A stretch of DNA of 64,000 bases from Karalla daura (GCA_029224185.1 CM055206.1:16315547-16379546); one strand, 5' to 3'. Counted from the first letter of the stretch, positions 11,248 through 25,608 are shown. Program-made: numbers and translations. Notes: generated from the sequence alone by a model not told the origin.

Positions 11248-11880
11248 GCTCAGTCTGGGCAAAAGCAGTAACCATATGGACAAGTCCCCAGGCCATCACA
11301 TTACACTATGGACTCACGCCTACACTATGGATACGAATGCAACGCCCTGATACGATTTGGTGTGTGAGCTATGAAAACTGAGACCACAGTCGTGAGTAGA
11401 AATGTACATTTTAACTTTGACCACAGTGGTCGGACAATGAATGGAGGCTTATGGAGAGAAGAGGCTGCGTTTGTCTGACTCCGAGGCTCGACGTTTAAAT
11501 TTTATAAGGCGCACAGTTTTATGGCCCGCATCGTATGAAAGAGCATACATTTTCCTACAAACTTGGAAAAAAGAATTTGCTTACTGTGTATTGTGTGGCT
11601 GAGAGCAGCATGAAAAGAGAAAAATGAGAGCTGATTTTTCAGTTTTTGCCTCATATTTAACACACATGAAACCTGTGAAACCTGTGAAATATAACTATAA
11701 TCATAGCACTGGCAGTTCCAGTGTTGAACAAAGCTGATAATGACTTTGTTTGCATCACCTTCAGGTGTGACACTCAGCACACCCACATAATCCTGGTGAC
11801 CATGATAAATAAATGGTTATGCTAGATGGAAGTTTCATCAGTTTGTATTGATAAATCGTGTGCAGCGACCTCCATCTTTC

Positions 11881-11957
11881 AATCCATCCATCCATCCATC
11901 CATCCATCCATCCATCCATCCATCCATCCATCCATCCATCCATCCATCCATCCATCC
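11881..11957. repeat. (TCCA)n microsatellite, unit 3, type B flank
   Basis: Uninterrupted run, followed by gaggctgcgttgatctgatt, which marks the type B flank. Confidence 0.96.
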
Positions 11958-14835
11958 AGAGGCTGCGTTGATCTGATTCTGAGGCTTGACGTTTAAATTT
12001 TATAAGGCGCACAGGTTTATGGCCCGCATCGTATAAAAGAGCAATAATTTTCCTACAAACTTGCAAAAAAGAATTTGCTTACAGTGTATGGTGTGGCTGA
12101 GAGCAGCATGAAAAGAGTAAAATGAGAGCTGATTTTTCAGTGATCTCACACACTGACAGTTGGTCTCTCCCCACTGTAGCAGCATGGAAAATGTCAAACC
12201 CACATGTTTTTGAGAGGGCCTGGATGAAAAATGATACAAGGTATCAACATGCTGCCAGGTCCAGGCAGAGAGGACAAGTTTTCCTGCGTTTTGAAGTTCA
12301 AATGAAGTTCTACTTCATCGTATGGCCTTACAGCGAATGTTTGTCTGATTGTGATTTTTTGAATTTGCTTGTTTTTCCCATTCATTTCTCACGGGATTTG
12401 TTTTCTTTTGGGTACATTTTGGCCCCATAATTGCTGCTCTTTTTGGCCTCATAACTTTGAGGATCTCGGTCAAAACTTGGATTGTAATACACCAACGCGT
12501 CCGGGAGAGTCTCAGGAACAAAAGTTATCTATTAACTTGTCCAGATTCTGGATCGTTTACTGACAGTCGCAAGGCAAAGTGTGCTTTGCTTTCTTTGGGG
12601 AAAAAGATGCACATTGAAAGTATCATTTGTGTGTATGTGACGAAGCGTTTCTGAGCTACGGATGACAGACATTTTTTCAAAAGATCAAGAAGAAGTTGAA
12701 GAATAAATGGAAGAAAGGTCGACGAGAACAATAGTGCTCCTTCCTGGAACACTAATTACATGTTGCTTGGCTCCACTCGCTCGGCTCCTCAGATGTAAAC
12801 AGACAAAGTTACGATGCAGACTTCAAGTTTTGTTTTCAGAAGTTTCAGGCAGAGATAACCATCTAGGTGGCTAACCAATGTTAAAAGGTGGTTTTTACAA
12901 GGTCCAGGTGTTTCCCTGTTACTTACCATCACTTTCATGTCTTCACCCCACATTATAGACGAGAATCACATAACGTGATCACTCAGCTCTTTTTAATTAG
13001 ACTCTAGATTTCTCAGTGAAACTGCAGCAGTGTGACAATGTATTCGTGACAATGTATATATATATACAAGGATTATTAATATTAGGATTATCATTGCTGG
13101 TTGACTATTTCAGATGTTAAATTGTGCAATCCACCTGTTACAATCAGAGTCATGAGAGTACACGTGGACCTTGTTAGAAGCAACGTTTAGCATTGGTTAG
13201 CCACCTAACTTCTTTTGTACGATATAAAAGAGAAAGTCTAAAACATGAATATGATTGCGGACTAATAACAGTGAGTTCAATGCAGCCAAGGGTCCAGTGG
13301 TGAAGTTAGTCTGAGTCACCAAGCCATCCTCAAAAGATGAAAAGAAAAACATAAACGATTTAGTGATACCTTCGATAATGGCTCAGTGTTTCTTTCATCA
13401 GTGACCATGGTATAAACGGGATAATGCCCTTCGGGTTAACTAGTCTATGTAGTTGGCTCAATGTTAAATGTTGCTTCTGATGAGTCCCAGGCATTTCTCT
13501 GGAAATTATCATCACCTTCTTGTCTCGATGCCTGAAGTGACATGTTGTCATTAATCTCTTTTTATCGCAGTGTGACTCATGACTCTTAGGACAAACCAAA
13601 GTATTTTTTCTAGTTCAAACATGAAGGTGGATTGCTAAATTTAACGGATCTATGTTGTGACTGATTGATAGATTGCTTGAAAAGCAAAGACTTCATCAAA
13701 GTCCCATCAATTGTTTAATTTCTGAGGAGTGTATGGAAAGGTTGGAGAATGGTAGAAACTTGTGCAAGTGATTTTGTAGAGTCTTTGTGAACAGTTTGTA
13801 CATGCTTGAAGGCATTTCATACAGGCAGATCTTTTGTGAAAGTGGACACCACCTTCCTCCTGATGTTCCTTGAAATCTACACTACATAGAAATGCCTCAG
13901 CTACTGGTCAACGATCAATAAAATGCATGACTCCTTCTGTAATGTTATAAAAGTACGTTTGTTCTGAGAGAAATTCAGAAGTCATTGAATCTGGATCACA
14001 ATAAACAATAAACAATTATTACAATATTATAGATATGTTAGATTGACTTTATGCAATTCAATAAACTGACAGATAGACCCTTGTTGATCATTTCCTTCTA
14101 TTTCCCTGTGAAATCAAATAAACACATATGTAGAAACATACAGGTGGATTGCACAATTTAAGTTCTGTAATGGTCATCCAGAAATAATATTGTTCACTTC
14201 AAATATATATATATATAAACTGACACAATAATAAAGAACAGAAACAATTACACAGCAGTAATTACTGCTTAATGTTTAGGCTCTCATCAGTCTGAAAAAC
14301 TGTGAAAAACGTTCCTGTGTCTGGTTCAGTTCAGGCTACAACGTTCAGCCAAAGTCTGTGGAAATGATTTGTCTTTTGCTGTTACTTCATGCACAAACAT
14401 ACAACAATAAATCACAATCTCTATGCAGTAGATGCTACAACTGCATTACATCTGAATGTATATCATTAATTTAGAATAAAATAAACAGTGGCATTAATAC
14501 TGACACCCAAAGAAAAATACTGACAGCAAACACTTTGCTGTAACAGGGCTGTTTGTTCTCTCAACCTTAACAGGACCACCACAGACAGGCAGACAGCTAA
14601 AGTTTTATTATCAAATATCTGCAGTCCTGAGAGAAGCTTGGTCCTCTATGTGGCACTTCTATATGCACAAGGTAAATTGTTAAAATGAGGGTGCAGCCTA
14701 ACTAATCATTTCACATGGATGATTGTGAAATGGTGAAATGTAACACCTGTGGATTTTGGATCATGTTTGACTTGTTTCTGACTTCTGTGGAAGTGGCTCA
14801 TCGTGATTATGCAATGTCATTTCATGTCTCTTCTC

Positions 14836-14843
14836 TATATAAA
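14836..14843 (+). promoter_or_regulatory. TATA box of copy 4
   Basis: TATATAAA in the shared context. Exon 1 ends at 14940. Confidence 0.75.
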
Positions 14844-15069
14844 GGCAGCCTCCTGTTGGTCTCTACAGCAGGATCCAGCAGCAAGCAAACGACTGACAGA
14901 CACCGCACGACCTCCCATTCACTCATTCATCAACTCACTTGTAAGTGCTCATTATTGCATTATTTTCTGGCTATGGAGTTTTATACAGATTGTACTACAG
15001 CTCTCCTGAATAGCTGCTAATCTTTGTTCAAATCTGTTTTACTCATTGTCTTGTGCGCAGGTACCGACA

Positions 15070-15960
15070 ATGTCTTCATACATCACCGACATTGATGTGT
15101 CCACTACTGACACAGAGGAGCAGAGGCTCCAGGCTCAAGGCTACAAGAAAATCAATGTTAATCTGAATGCAGGGGCAGGAGGAAACACTGTCTTCATTTG
15201 GTACAAAAAAGGCTGTTCAGCAGCAGTCACCAGGGTTCAGGTGACATTCAATGATGAAATGGCAGCTGGTTTGAGACAGGCAGGCTACGTTCAGATTGAA
15301 AAAAACCTGAATGCTGGCATATGTGGCAGTGATGCAATGTACATGTGGTACTTCAGAGGGTCCACAGAGTATGATACTGCCATTGTGGACATGACTGTCA
15401 CCACCAACCCCCAAAATGAAGCCAGGAAGTTTGGCTTTGGCTGGGAGAGGCTGGCCTGCAACCTGAACCGTAGGGCTGGTGGGGACTGCATCCAGGCCTG
15501 GGTGAAGAGGGAGAAGAGGACCTACATCAGTGATCTCTACGTCACTGACTCCTACGGTGTAGACTGTGACCTGTGTCAGGAGGGTTACATCCGCATTGAT
15601 GAAAATACCAATCGGGGTGTCGGAGGAGACTTTGTCTTCATCTGGTACCGGCAGTCCACTGACCCCAAGGTTGCAATCACTGATGTGAAAATCTCCATCA
15701 ATGATAACGAATATCAGGCGTGTCAGCAGCAAGGATACAGATCCCTGAGTGTCAACCTCAATGAGGGGACCGGAGGCAGTCAGGTGTACCTGTGGTTCAA
15801 GCAACGCAAGGGTGACTGCCCCATCAGGGCTCTCAGCCTGCTCCTCACCTCAGCTCTGGTGGAAGAGTTCAAGAAGGCTGGTCTCAATGTCCTCAAAGGA
15901 AATCTCAACACAGGTAACTGCTCCTGTGCCATCCCTGAGTACCTGTGTGTTCAACAGTGA
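15070..15960 (+). CDS. Tandem MABP-like double beta-prism protein, copy 4
   Basis: The 296-residue protein is identical to copy 3. The intron is 14941-15060, exon 2 starts at 15061, the TATA box is at 14836-14843 and AATAAA is at 16261-16266. Exon 1 has the agcaagcaaacg variant shared with copies 5-7. The downstream spacer has the composite A-plus-B form seen only after copies 3-6. Confidence 0.85.
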   Translation: MSSYITDIDVSTTDTEEQRLQAQGYKKINVNLNAGAGGNTVFIWYKKGCSAAVTRVQVTFNDEMAAGLRQAGYVQIEKNLNAGICGSDAMYMWYFRGSTEYDTAIVDMTVTTNPQNEARKFGFGWERLACNLNRRAGGDCIQAWVKREKRTYISDLYVTDSYGVDCDLCQEGYIRIDENTNRGVGGDFVFIWYRQSTDPKVAITDVKISINDNEYQACQQQGYRSLSVNLNEGTGGSQVYLWFKQRKGDCPIRALSLLLTSALVEEFKKAGLNVLKGNLNTGNCSCAIPEYLCVQQ

Positions 15961-16479
15961 AAGCCTGAGAAAGTCTTCTTCATGGCTTCAGTGCTGAGAA
16001 TTCAGTGGTCCTGGAGAAAAATCTTGGTGATGGCTGATTGACCTTTTTCCTCTTTTTCTTTTTCCAACAAAAAGAATCAATTTAGTACAGCAACACTGTG
16101 GGGAACATCAGAAAATGTATGGGGTACATGGTACTTTCTGTTCATTTTATCATGATATCTGAGATGGAACAATGTCACAATGAAAAGACGAATGAAATTG
16201 TTTGTTAAGCTGTTGGAAAGATCTGTTTTTCAACATTTCTGTCACCATTTCCTGCTTGTCAATAAAGAAAGAATTGGCATATGATGTATTTTTGCCTCAT
16301 ATTTAACACACATGAAACCTATTTGTGAAATATAACTCAAATCAAAGCACTGGCTGTTCTAATGAAGAACAAAGCTGAGAATGACCTTGTTTGTGTCACG
16401 TTCAGGTGTGACACCCAGCACATTCAGATAATTAGAAGGAAGTGTCCTCAATTTGTATTGCTAAATCTCATTCAGTGAA

Positions 16480-16548
16480 ATCCATCCATCCATCCATCCA
16501 TCCATCCATCCATCCATAAGTCCATCCATCCATCCATCCATCCATCCA
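16480..16548. repeat. (TCCA)n microsatellite, unit 4, type A flank
   Basis: Run broken once by ataag. Confidence 0.95.
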
Positions 16549-17182
16549 GCTCAGTCTGGGCAAAAGCAGTAACCATATGGACAAGTCCCCAGGCCATCAC
16601 ATTACACTATGGACTCACGCCTACACTATGGATACGAATGCAACGCCCTGATACGATTTGGTGTGTGAGCTATGAAAACTGAGACCACAGTCGTGAGTAG
16701 AAATGTACATTTTAACTTTGACCACAGTGGTCGGACAATGAATGGAGGCTTATGGAGAGAAGAGGCTGCGTTTGTCTGACTCCGAGGCTCGACGTTTAAA
16801 TTTTATAAGGCGCACAGTTTTATGGCCCGCATCGTATGAAAGAGCATACATTTTCCTACAAACTTGGAAAAAAGAATTTGCTTACTGTGTATTGTGTGGC
16901 TGAGAGCAGCATGAAAAGAGAAAAATGAGAGCTGATTTTTCAGTTTTTGCCTCATATTTAACACACATGAAACCTGTGAAACCTGTGAAATATAACTATA
17001 ATCATAGCACTGGCAGTTCCAGTGTTGAACAAAGCTGATAATGACTTTGTTTGCATCACCTTCAGGTGTGACACTCAGCACACCCACATAATCCTGGTGA
17101 CCATGATAAATAAATGGTTATGCTAGATGGAAGTTTCATCAGTTTGTATTGATAAATCGTGTGCAGCGACCTCCATCTTTCA

Positions 17183-17234
17183 ATCCATCCATCCATCCAT
17201 CCATCCATCCATCCATCCATCCATCCATCCATCC
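17183..17234. repeat. (TCCA)n microsatellite, unit 4, type B flank
   Basis: Shortest uninterrupted B-type run of the array. Confidence 0.95.
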
Positions 17235-20085
17235 AGAGGCTGCGTTGATCTGATTCTGAGGCTTGACGTTTAAATTTTATAAGGCGCACAGGTTTATGGC
17301 CCGCATCGTATAAAAGAGCAATAATTTTCCTACAAACTTGCAAAAAAGAATTTGCTTACAGTGTATGGTGTGGCTGAGAGCAGCATGAAAAGAGTAAAAT
17401 GAGAGCTGATTTTTCAGTGATCTCACACACTGACAGTTGGTCTCTCCCCACTGTAGCAGCATGGAAAATGTCAAACCCACATGTTTTTGAGAGGGCCTGG
17501 ATGAAAAATGATACAAGGTATCAACATGCTGCCAGGTCCAGGAAGAGAGGACAAGTTTTCCTGCGTTTTGAAGTTCAAATGAAGTTCTACTTCATCGTAT
17601 GGCCTTACAGCGAATGTTTGTCTGATTGTGATTTTTTGAATTTGCTTGTTTTTCCCATTCATTTCTCACGGGATTTGTTTTCTTTTGGGTACATTTTGGC
17701 CCCATAATTGCTGCTCTTTTTGGCCTCATAACTTTGAGGATCTCGGTCAAAACTTGGATTGTAATACACCAACGCGTCCGGGAGAGTCTCAGGAACAAAA
17801 GTTATCTATTAACTTGTCCAGATTCTGGATCGTTTACCGACAGTCGCAAGGCAAAGTGTGCTTTGCTTTCTTTGGGGAAAAAGATGCACATTGAAAGTAT
17901 CATTTGTGTGTATGTGACGAAGCGTTTCTGAGCTACGGATGACAGACATTTTTTCAAAAGATCAAGAAGAAGTTGAAGAATAAATGGAAGAAAGGTCGAC
18001 GAGAACAATAGTGCTCCTTCCTGGAACACTAATTACATGTTGCTTGGCTCCACTCGCTCGGCTCCTCAGATGTAAACAGACAAAGTTACGATGCAGACTT
18101 CAAGTTTTGTTTTCAGAAGTTTCAGGCAGAGATAACCATCTAGGTGGCTAACCAATGTTAAAAGGTGGTTTTTACAAGGTCCAGGTGTTTCCCTGTTACT
18201 TACCATCACTTTCATGTCTTCACCCCACATTATAGACGAGAATCACATAACGTGATCACTCAGCTCTTTTTAATTAGACTCTAGATTTCTCAGTGAAACT
18301 GCAGCAGTGTGACAATGTATTCATGACAATGTATATATATATACAAGGATTATTAATATTAGGATTATCATTGCTGGTTGACTATTTCAGATGTTAAATT
18401 GTGCAATCCACCTGTTACAATCAGAGTCATGAGAGTACACGTGGACCTTGTTAGAAGCAACGTTTAGCATTGGTTAGCCACCTAACTTCTTTTGTACGAT
18501 ATAAAAGAGAAAGTCTAAAACATGAATATGATTGCGGACTAATAACAGTGAGTTCAATGCAGCCAAGGGTCCAGTGGTGAAGTTCGTCTGAGTCACCAAG
18601 CCATCCTCAAAAGATGAAAAGAAAAACATAAACGATTTAGTGATACCTTCGATAATGGCTCAGTGTTTCTTTCATCAGTGACCATGGTATAAACGGGATA
18701 ATGCCCTTCGGGTTAACTAGTCTATGTAGGTGGCTCAATGTTAAATGTTGCTTCTGATGAGTCCCAGGCATTTCTCTGGAAATTATCATCACCTTCTTGT
18801 CTCGATGCCTGAAGTGACATGTTGTCATTAATCTCTTTTTATCGCAGTGTGACTCATGACTCTTAGGACAAACCAAAGTATTTTTTCTAGTTCAAACATG
18901 AAGGTGGATTGCTAAATTTAACGGATCTATGTTGTGACTGATTGATAGATTGCTTGAAAAGCAAAGACTTCATCAAAGTCCCATCAATTGTTTAATTTCT
19001 GAGGAGTGTATGGAAAGGTTGGAGAATGGTAGAAACTTGTGCAAGTGATTTTGTGGAGTCTTTGTGAACAGTTTGTACATGCTTGAAGGCATTTCATACA
19101 GGCAGATCTTTTGTGAAAGTGGACACCACCTTCCTCCTGATGTTCCTCAGCTACTGGTCAACGATCAATAAAATGCATGACTCCTTCTGTAATGTTATAA
19201 AAGTACGTTTGTTCTGAGAGAAATTCAGAAGTCATTGAATCTGGATCACAATAAACAATAAACAATTATTACAATATTATAGATATGTTAGATTGACTTT
19301 ATGCAATTCAATAAACTGACAGATAGACCCTTGTTGATCATTTTCTTCAATGTCCCTGTGAAATCAAATAAAGACATATGTAGAAACATACAGGTGGATT
19401 GCACAATTTAAGTTCTGTAATGGTCATCCAGAAATAATATTGTTCACTTCAAATATATATATATATAAACTGACACAATAATAAAGAACAGAAACAATTA
19501 CACAGCAGTAATTACTGCTTAATGTTTAGGCTCTCATCAGTCTGAAAAACTGTGAAAAACGTTCCTGTGTCTGGTTCAGTTCAGGCTACAACGTTCAGCC
19601 AAAGTCTGTGGAAATGATTTGTCTTTTGCTGTTACTTCATGCACAAACATACAACAATAAATCACAATCTCTATGCAGTAGATGCTACAACTGCATTACA
19701 TCTGAATGTATATCATTAATTTAGAATAAAATAAACAGTGGCATTAATACTGACACCCAAAGAAAAATACTGACAGCAAACACTTTGCTGTAACAGGGCT
19801 GTTTGTTCTCTCAACCTTAACAGGACCACCACAGACAGGCAGACAGCTAAAGTTTTATTATCAAATATCTGCAGTCCTGAGAGAAGCTTGGTCCTCTATG
19901 TGGCACTTCTATATGCACAAGGTAAATTGTTAAAATGAGGGTGCAGCCTAACTAATCATTTCACATGGATGATTGTGAAATGGTGAAATGTAACACCTGT
20001 GGATTTTGGATCATGTTTGACTTGTTTCTGACTTCTGTGGAAGTGGCTCATCGTGATTATGCAATGTCATTTCATGTCTCTTCTC

Positions 20086-20093
20086 TATATAAA
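20086..20093 (+). promoter_or_regulatory. TATA box of copy 5
   Basis: TATATAAA in the shared context. Exon 1 ends at 20190. Confidence 0.75.
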
Positions 20094-20319
20094 GGCAGCC
20101 TCCTGTTGGTCTCTACAGCAGGATCCAGCAGCAAGCAAACGACTGACAGACACCGCACGACCTCCCATTCACTCATTCATCAACTCACTTGTAAGTGCTC
20201 ATTATTGCATTATTTTCTGGCTATGGAGTTTTATACAGATTGTACTACAGCTCTCCTGAATAGCTGCTAATCTTTGTTCAAATCTGTTTTACTCATTGTC
20301 TTGTGCGCAGGTACCGACA

Positions 20320-21210
20320 ATGTCTTCATACATCACCGACATTGATGTGTCCACTACTGACACAGAGGAGCAGAGGCTCCAGGCTCAAGGCTACAAGAAA
20401 ATCAATGTTAATCTGAATGCAGGGGCAGGAGGAAACACTGTCTTCATTTGGTACAAAAAAGGCTGTTCAGCAGCAGTCACCAGGGTTCAGGTGACATTCA
20501 ATGATGAAATGGCAGCTGGTTTGAGACAGGCAGGCTACGTTCAGATTGAAAAAAACCTGAATGCTGGCATATGTGGCAGTGATGCAATGTACATGTGGTA
20601 CTTCAGAGGGTCCACAGAGTATGATACTGCCATTGTGGACATGACTGTCACCACCAACCCCCAAAATGAAGCCAGGAAGTTTGGCTTTGGCTGGGAGAGG
20701 CTGGCCTGCAACCTGAACCGTAGGGCTGGTGGGGACTGCATCCAGGCCTGGGTGAAGAGGGAGAAGAGGACCTACATCAGTGATCTCTACGTCACTGACT
20801 CCTACGGTGTAGACTGTGACCTGTGTCAGGAGGGTTACATCCGCATTGATGAAAATACCAATCGGGGTGTCGGAGGAGACTTTGTCTTCATCTGGTACCG
20901 GCAGTCCACTGACCCCAAGGTTGCAATCACTGATGTGAAAATCTCCATCAATGATAACGAATATCAGGCGTGTCAGCAGCAAGGATACAGATCCCTGAGT
21001 GTCAACCTCAATGAGGGGACCGGAGGCAGTCAGGTGTACCTGTGGTTCAAGCAACGCAAGGGTGACTGCCCCATCAGGGCTATCAGCCTGCTCCTCACCT
21101 CAGCTCTGGTGGAAGAGTTCAAGAAGGCTGGTCTCAATGTCCTCAAAGGAAATCTCAACACAGGTAACTGCTCCTGTGCCATCCCTGAGTACCTGTGTGT
21201 TCAACAGTGA
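20320..21210 (+). CDS. Tandem MABP-like double beta-prism protein, copy 5
   Basis: The 296-residue protein differs from copies 3, 4, 6 and 7 only by L255I, a residue also present as Ile in copies 8, 9 and 10. This may be a conversion patch or an independent change. The intron is 20191-20310, exon 2 starts at 20311, the TATA box is at 20086-20093 and AATAAA is at 21511-21516. Confidence 0.85.
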   Translation: MSSYITDIDVSTTDTEEQRLQAQGYKKINVNLNAGAGGNTVFIWYKKGCSAAVTRVQVTFNDEMAAGLRQAGYVQIEKNLNAGICGSDAMYMWYFRGSTEYDTAIVDMTVTTNPQNEARKFGFGWERLACNLNRRAGGDCIQAWVKREKRTYISDLYVTDSYGVDCDLCQEGYIRIDENTNRGVGGDFVFIWYRQSTDPKVAITDVKISINDNEYQACQQQGYRSLSVNLNEGTGGSQVYLWFKQRKGDCPIRAISLLLTSALVEEFKKAGLNVLKGNLNTGNCSCAIPEYLCVQQ

Positions 21211-21729
21211 AAGCCTGAGAAAGTCTTCTTCATGGCTTCAGTGCTGAGAATTCAGTGGTCCTGGAGAAAAATCTTGGTGATGGCTGATTGACCTTTTTCC
21301 TCTTTTTCTTTTTCCAACAAAAAGAATCAATTTAGTACAGCAACACTGTGGGGAACATCAGAAAATGTATGGGGTACATGGTACTTTCTGTTCATTTTAT
21401 CATGATATCTGAGATGGAACAATGTCACAATGAAAAGACGAATGAAATTGTTTGTTAAGCTGTTGGAAAGATCTGTTTTTCAACATTTCTGTCACCATTT
21501 CCTGCTTGTCAATAAAGAAAGAATTGGCATATGATGTATTTTTGCCTCATATTTAACACACATGAAACCTATTTGTGAAATATAACTCAAATCAAAGCAC
21601 TGGCTGTTCTAATGAAGAACAAAGCTGAGAATGACCTTGTTTGTGTCACGTTCAGGTGTGACACCCAGCACATTCAGATAATTAGAAGGAAGTGTCCTCA
21701 ATTTGTATTGCTAAATCTCATTCAGTGAA

Positions 21730-21794
21730 ATCCATCCATCCATCCATCCATCCATCCATCCATAAGTCCATCCATCCATCCATCCATCCATCCA
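21730..21794. repeat. (TCCA)n microsatellite, unit 5, type A flank
   Basis: Run broken once by ataag. Confidence 0.95.
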
Positions 21795-22427
21795 GCTCAG
21801 TCTGGGCAAAAGCAGTAACCATATGGACAAGTCCCCAGGCCATCACATTACACTATGGACTCACGCCTACACTATGGATACGAATGCAACGCCCTGATAC
21901 GATTTGGTGTGTGAGCTATGAAAACTGAGACCACAGTCGTGAGTAGAAATGTACATTTTAACTTTGACCACAGTGGTCGGACAATGAATGGAGGCTTATG
22001 GAGAGAAGAGGCTGCGTTTGTCTGACTCCGAGGCTCGACGTTTAAATTTTATAAGGCGCACAGTTTTATGGCCCGCATCGTATGAAAGAGCATACATTTT
22101 CCTACAAACTTGGAAAAAAGAATTTGCTTACTGTGTATTGTGTGGCTGAGAGCAGCATGAAAAGAGAAAAATGAGAGCTGATTTTTCAGTTTTTGCCTCA
22201 TATTTAACACACATGAAACCTGTGAAACCTGTGAAATATAACTATAATCATAGCACTGGCAGTTCCAGTGTTGAACAAAGCTGATAATGACTTTGTTTGC
22301 ATCACCTTCAGGTGTGACACTCAGCACACCCACATAATCCTGGTGACCATGATAAATAAATGGTTATGCTAGATGGAAGTTTCATCAGTTTGTATTGATA
22401 AATCGTGTGCAGCGACCTCCATCTTTC

Positions 22428-22497
22428 AATCCATCCATCCATCCATCCATCCATCCATCCATCCATCCATCCATCCATCCATCCATCCATCCATCCA
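22428..22497. repeat. (TCCA)n microsatellite, unit 5, type B flank
   Basis: Uninterrupted run. Confidence 0.95.
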
Positions 22498-25374
22498 GAG
22501 GCTGCGTTGATCTGATTCTGAGGCTTGACGTTTAAATTTTATAAGGCGCACAGGTTTATGGCCCGCATCGTATAAAAGAGCAATAATTTTCCTACAAACT
22601 TGCAAAAAAGAATTTGCTTACAGTGTATGGTGTGGCTGAGAGCAGCATGAAAAGAGTAAAATGAGAGCTGATTTTTCAGTGATCTCACACACTGACAGTT
22701 GGTCTCTCCCCACTGTAGCAGCATGGAAAATGTCAAACCCACATGTTTTTGAGAGGGCCTGGATGAAAAATGATACAAGGTATCAACATGCTGCCAGGTC
22801 CAGGCAGAGAGGACAAGTTTTCCTGCGTTTTGAAGTTCAAATGAAGTTCTACTTCATCGTATGGCCTTACAGCGAATGTTTGTCTGATTGTGATTTTTTG
22901 AATTTGCTTGTTTTTCCCATTCATTTCTCACGGGATTTGTTTTCTTTTGGGTACATTTTGGCCCCATAATTGCTGCTCTTTTTGGCCTCATAACTTTGAG
23001 GATCTCGGTCAAAACTTGGATTGTAATACACCAACGCGTCCGGGAGAGTCTCAGGAACAAAAGTTATCTATTAACTTGTCCAGATTCTGGATCGTTTACC
23101 GACAGTCGCAAGGCAAAGTGTGCTTTGCTTTCTTTGGGGAAAAAGATGCACATTGAAAGTATCATTTGTGTGTATGTGACGAAGCGTTTCTGAGCTACGG
23201 ATGACAGACATTTTTTCAAAAGATCAAGAAGAAGTTGAAGAATAAATGGAAGAAAGGTCGACGAGAACAATAGTGCTCCTTCCTGGAACACTAATTACAT
23301 GTTGCTTGGCTCCACTCGCTCGGCTCCTCAGATGTAAACAGACAAAGTTACGATGCAGACTTCAAGTTTTGTTTTCAGAAGTTTCAGGCAGAGATAACCA
23401 TCTAGGTGGCTAACCAATGTTAAAAGGTGGTTTTTACAAGGTCCAGGTGTTTCCCTGTTACTTACCATCACTTTCATGTCTTCACCCCACATTATAGACG
23501 AGAATCACATAACGTGATCACTCAGCTCTTTTTAATTAGACTCTAGATTTCTCAGTGAAACTGCAGCAGTGTGACAATGTATTCGTGACAATGTATATAT
23601 ATATACAAGGATTATTAATATTAGGATTATCATTGCTGGTTGACTATTTCAGATGTTAAATTGTGCAATCCACCTGTTACAATCAGAGTCATGAGAGTAC
23701 ACGTGGACCTTGTTAGAAGCAACGTTTAGCATTGGTTAGCCACCTAACTTCTTTTGTACGATATAAAAGAGAAAGTCTAAAACATGAATATGATTGCGGA
23801 CTAATAACAGTGAGTTCAATGCAGCCAAGGGTCCAGTGGTGAAGTTAGTCTGAGTCACCAAGCCATCCTCAAAAGATGAAAAGAAAAACATAAACGATTT
23901 AGTGATACCTTCGATAATGGCTCAGTGTTTCTTTCATCAGTGACCATGGTATAAACGGGATAATGCCCTTCGGGTTAACTAGTCTATGTAGGTGGCTCAA
24001 TGTTAAATGTTGCTTCTGATGAGTCCCAGGCATTTCTCTGGAAATTATCATCACCTTCTTGTCTCGATGCCTGAAGTGACATGTTGTCATTAATCTCTTT
24101 TTATCGCAGTGTGACTCATGACTCTTAGGACAAACCAAAGTATTTTTTCTAGTTCAAACATGAAGGTGGATTGCTAAATTTAACGGATCTATGTTGTGAC
24201 TGATTGATAGATTGCTTGAAAAGCAAAGACTTCATCAAAGTCCCATCAATTGTTTAATTTCTGAGGAGTGTATGGAAAGGTTGGAGAATGGTAGAAACTT
24301 GTGCAAGTGATTTTGTAGAGTCTTTGTGAACAGTTTGTACATGCTTGAAGGCATTTCATACAGGCAGATCTTTTGTGAAAGTGGACACCACCTTCCTCCT
24401 GATGTTCCTTGAAATCTACACTACATAGAAATGCCTCAGCTACTGGTCAACGATCAATAAAATGCATGACTCCTTCTGTAATGTTATAAAAGTACGTTTG
24501 TTCTGAGAGAAATTCAGAAGTCATTGAATCTGGATCACAATAAACAATAAACAATTATTACAATATTATAGATATGTTATATTGACTTTATGCAATTCAA
24601 TAAACTGACAGATAGACCCTTGTTGATCATTTCCTTCTATTTCCCTGTGAAATCAAATAAACACATATGTAGAAACATACAGGTGGATTGCACAATTTAA
24701 GTTCTGTAATGGTCATCCAGAAATAATATTGTTCACTTCAAATATATATATATATAAACTGACACAATAATAAAGAACAGAAACAATTACACAGCAGTAA
24801 TTACTGCTTAATGTTTAGGCTCTCATCAGTCTGAAAAACTGTGAAAAACGTTCCTGTGTCTGGTTCAGTTCAGGCTACAACGTTCAGCCAAAGTCTGTGG
24901 AAATGATTTGTCTTTTGCTGTTACTTCATGCACAAACATACAACAATAAATCACAATCTCTATGCACTAGATGCTACAACTGCATTACATCTGAATGTAT
25001 ATCATTAATTTAGAATAAAATAAACAGTGGCATTAATACTGACACCCAAAGAAAAATACTGACAGCAAACACTTTGCTGTAACAGGGCTGTTTGTTCTCT
25101 CAACCTTAACAGGACCACCACAGACAGGCAGACAGCTAAAGTTTTATTATCAAATATCTGCAGTCCTGAGAGAAGCTTGGTCCTCTATGTGGCACTTCTA
25201 TATGCACAAGGTAAATTGTTAAAATGAGGGTGCAGCCTAACTAATCATTTCACATGGATGATTGTGAAATGGTGAAATGTAACACCTGTGGATTTTGGAT
25301 CATGTTTGACTTGTTTCTGACTTCTGTGGAAGTGGCTCATCGTGATTATGCAATGTCATTTCATGTCTCTTCTC

Positions 25375-25382
25375 TATATAAA
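25375..25382 (+). promoter_or_regulatory. TATA box of copy 6
   Basis: TATATAAA in the shared context. Exon 1 ends at 25479. Confidence 0.75.
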
Positions 25383-25608
25383 GGCAGCCTCCTGTTGGTC
25401 TCTACAGCAGGATCCAGCAGCAAGCAAACGACTGACAGACACCGCACGACCTCCCATTCACTCATTCATCAACTCACTTGTAAGTGCTCATTATTGCATT
25501 ATTTTCTGGCTATGGAGTTTTATACAGATTGTACTACAGCTCTCCTGAATAGCTGCTAATCTTTGTTCAAATCTGTTTTACTCATTGTCTTGTGCGCAGG
25601 TACCGACA

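Larger units (their letters stand above)
9116..14456 (+). repeat. Array unit 3 (composite spacer)
   Basis: A 5.3-kb unit with copy 3. The spacer holds two versions of the same 3' flank in tandem: type A (10946-11642), resembling the flank of copy 8, then type B (from 11643), resembling the flanks of copies 1, 2 and 7. No other gene is seen. Confidence 0.85.
14457..19706 (+). repeat. Array unit 4 (composite spacer)
   Basis: A 5.25-kb unit with copy 4 and the same A-then-B spacer. The junction is near 16943. No other gene is seen. Confidence 0.85.
19707..24995 (+). repeat. Array unit 5 (composite spacer)
   Basis: A 5.3-kb unit with copy 5 and the A-then-B spacer. The junction is near 22189. 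No other gene is seen. Confidence 0.85.
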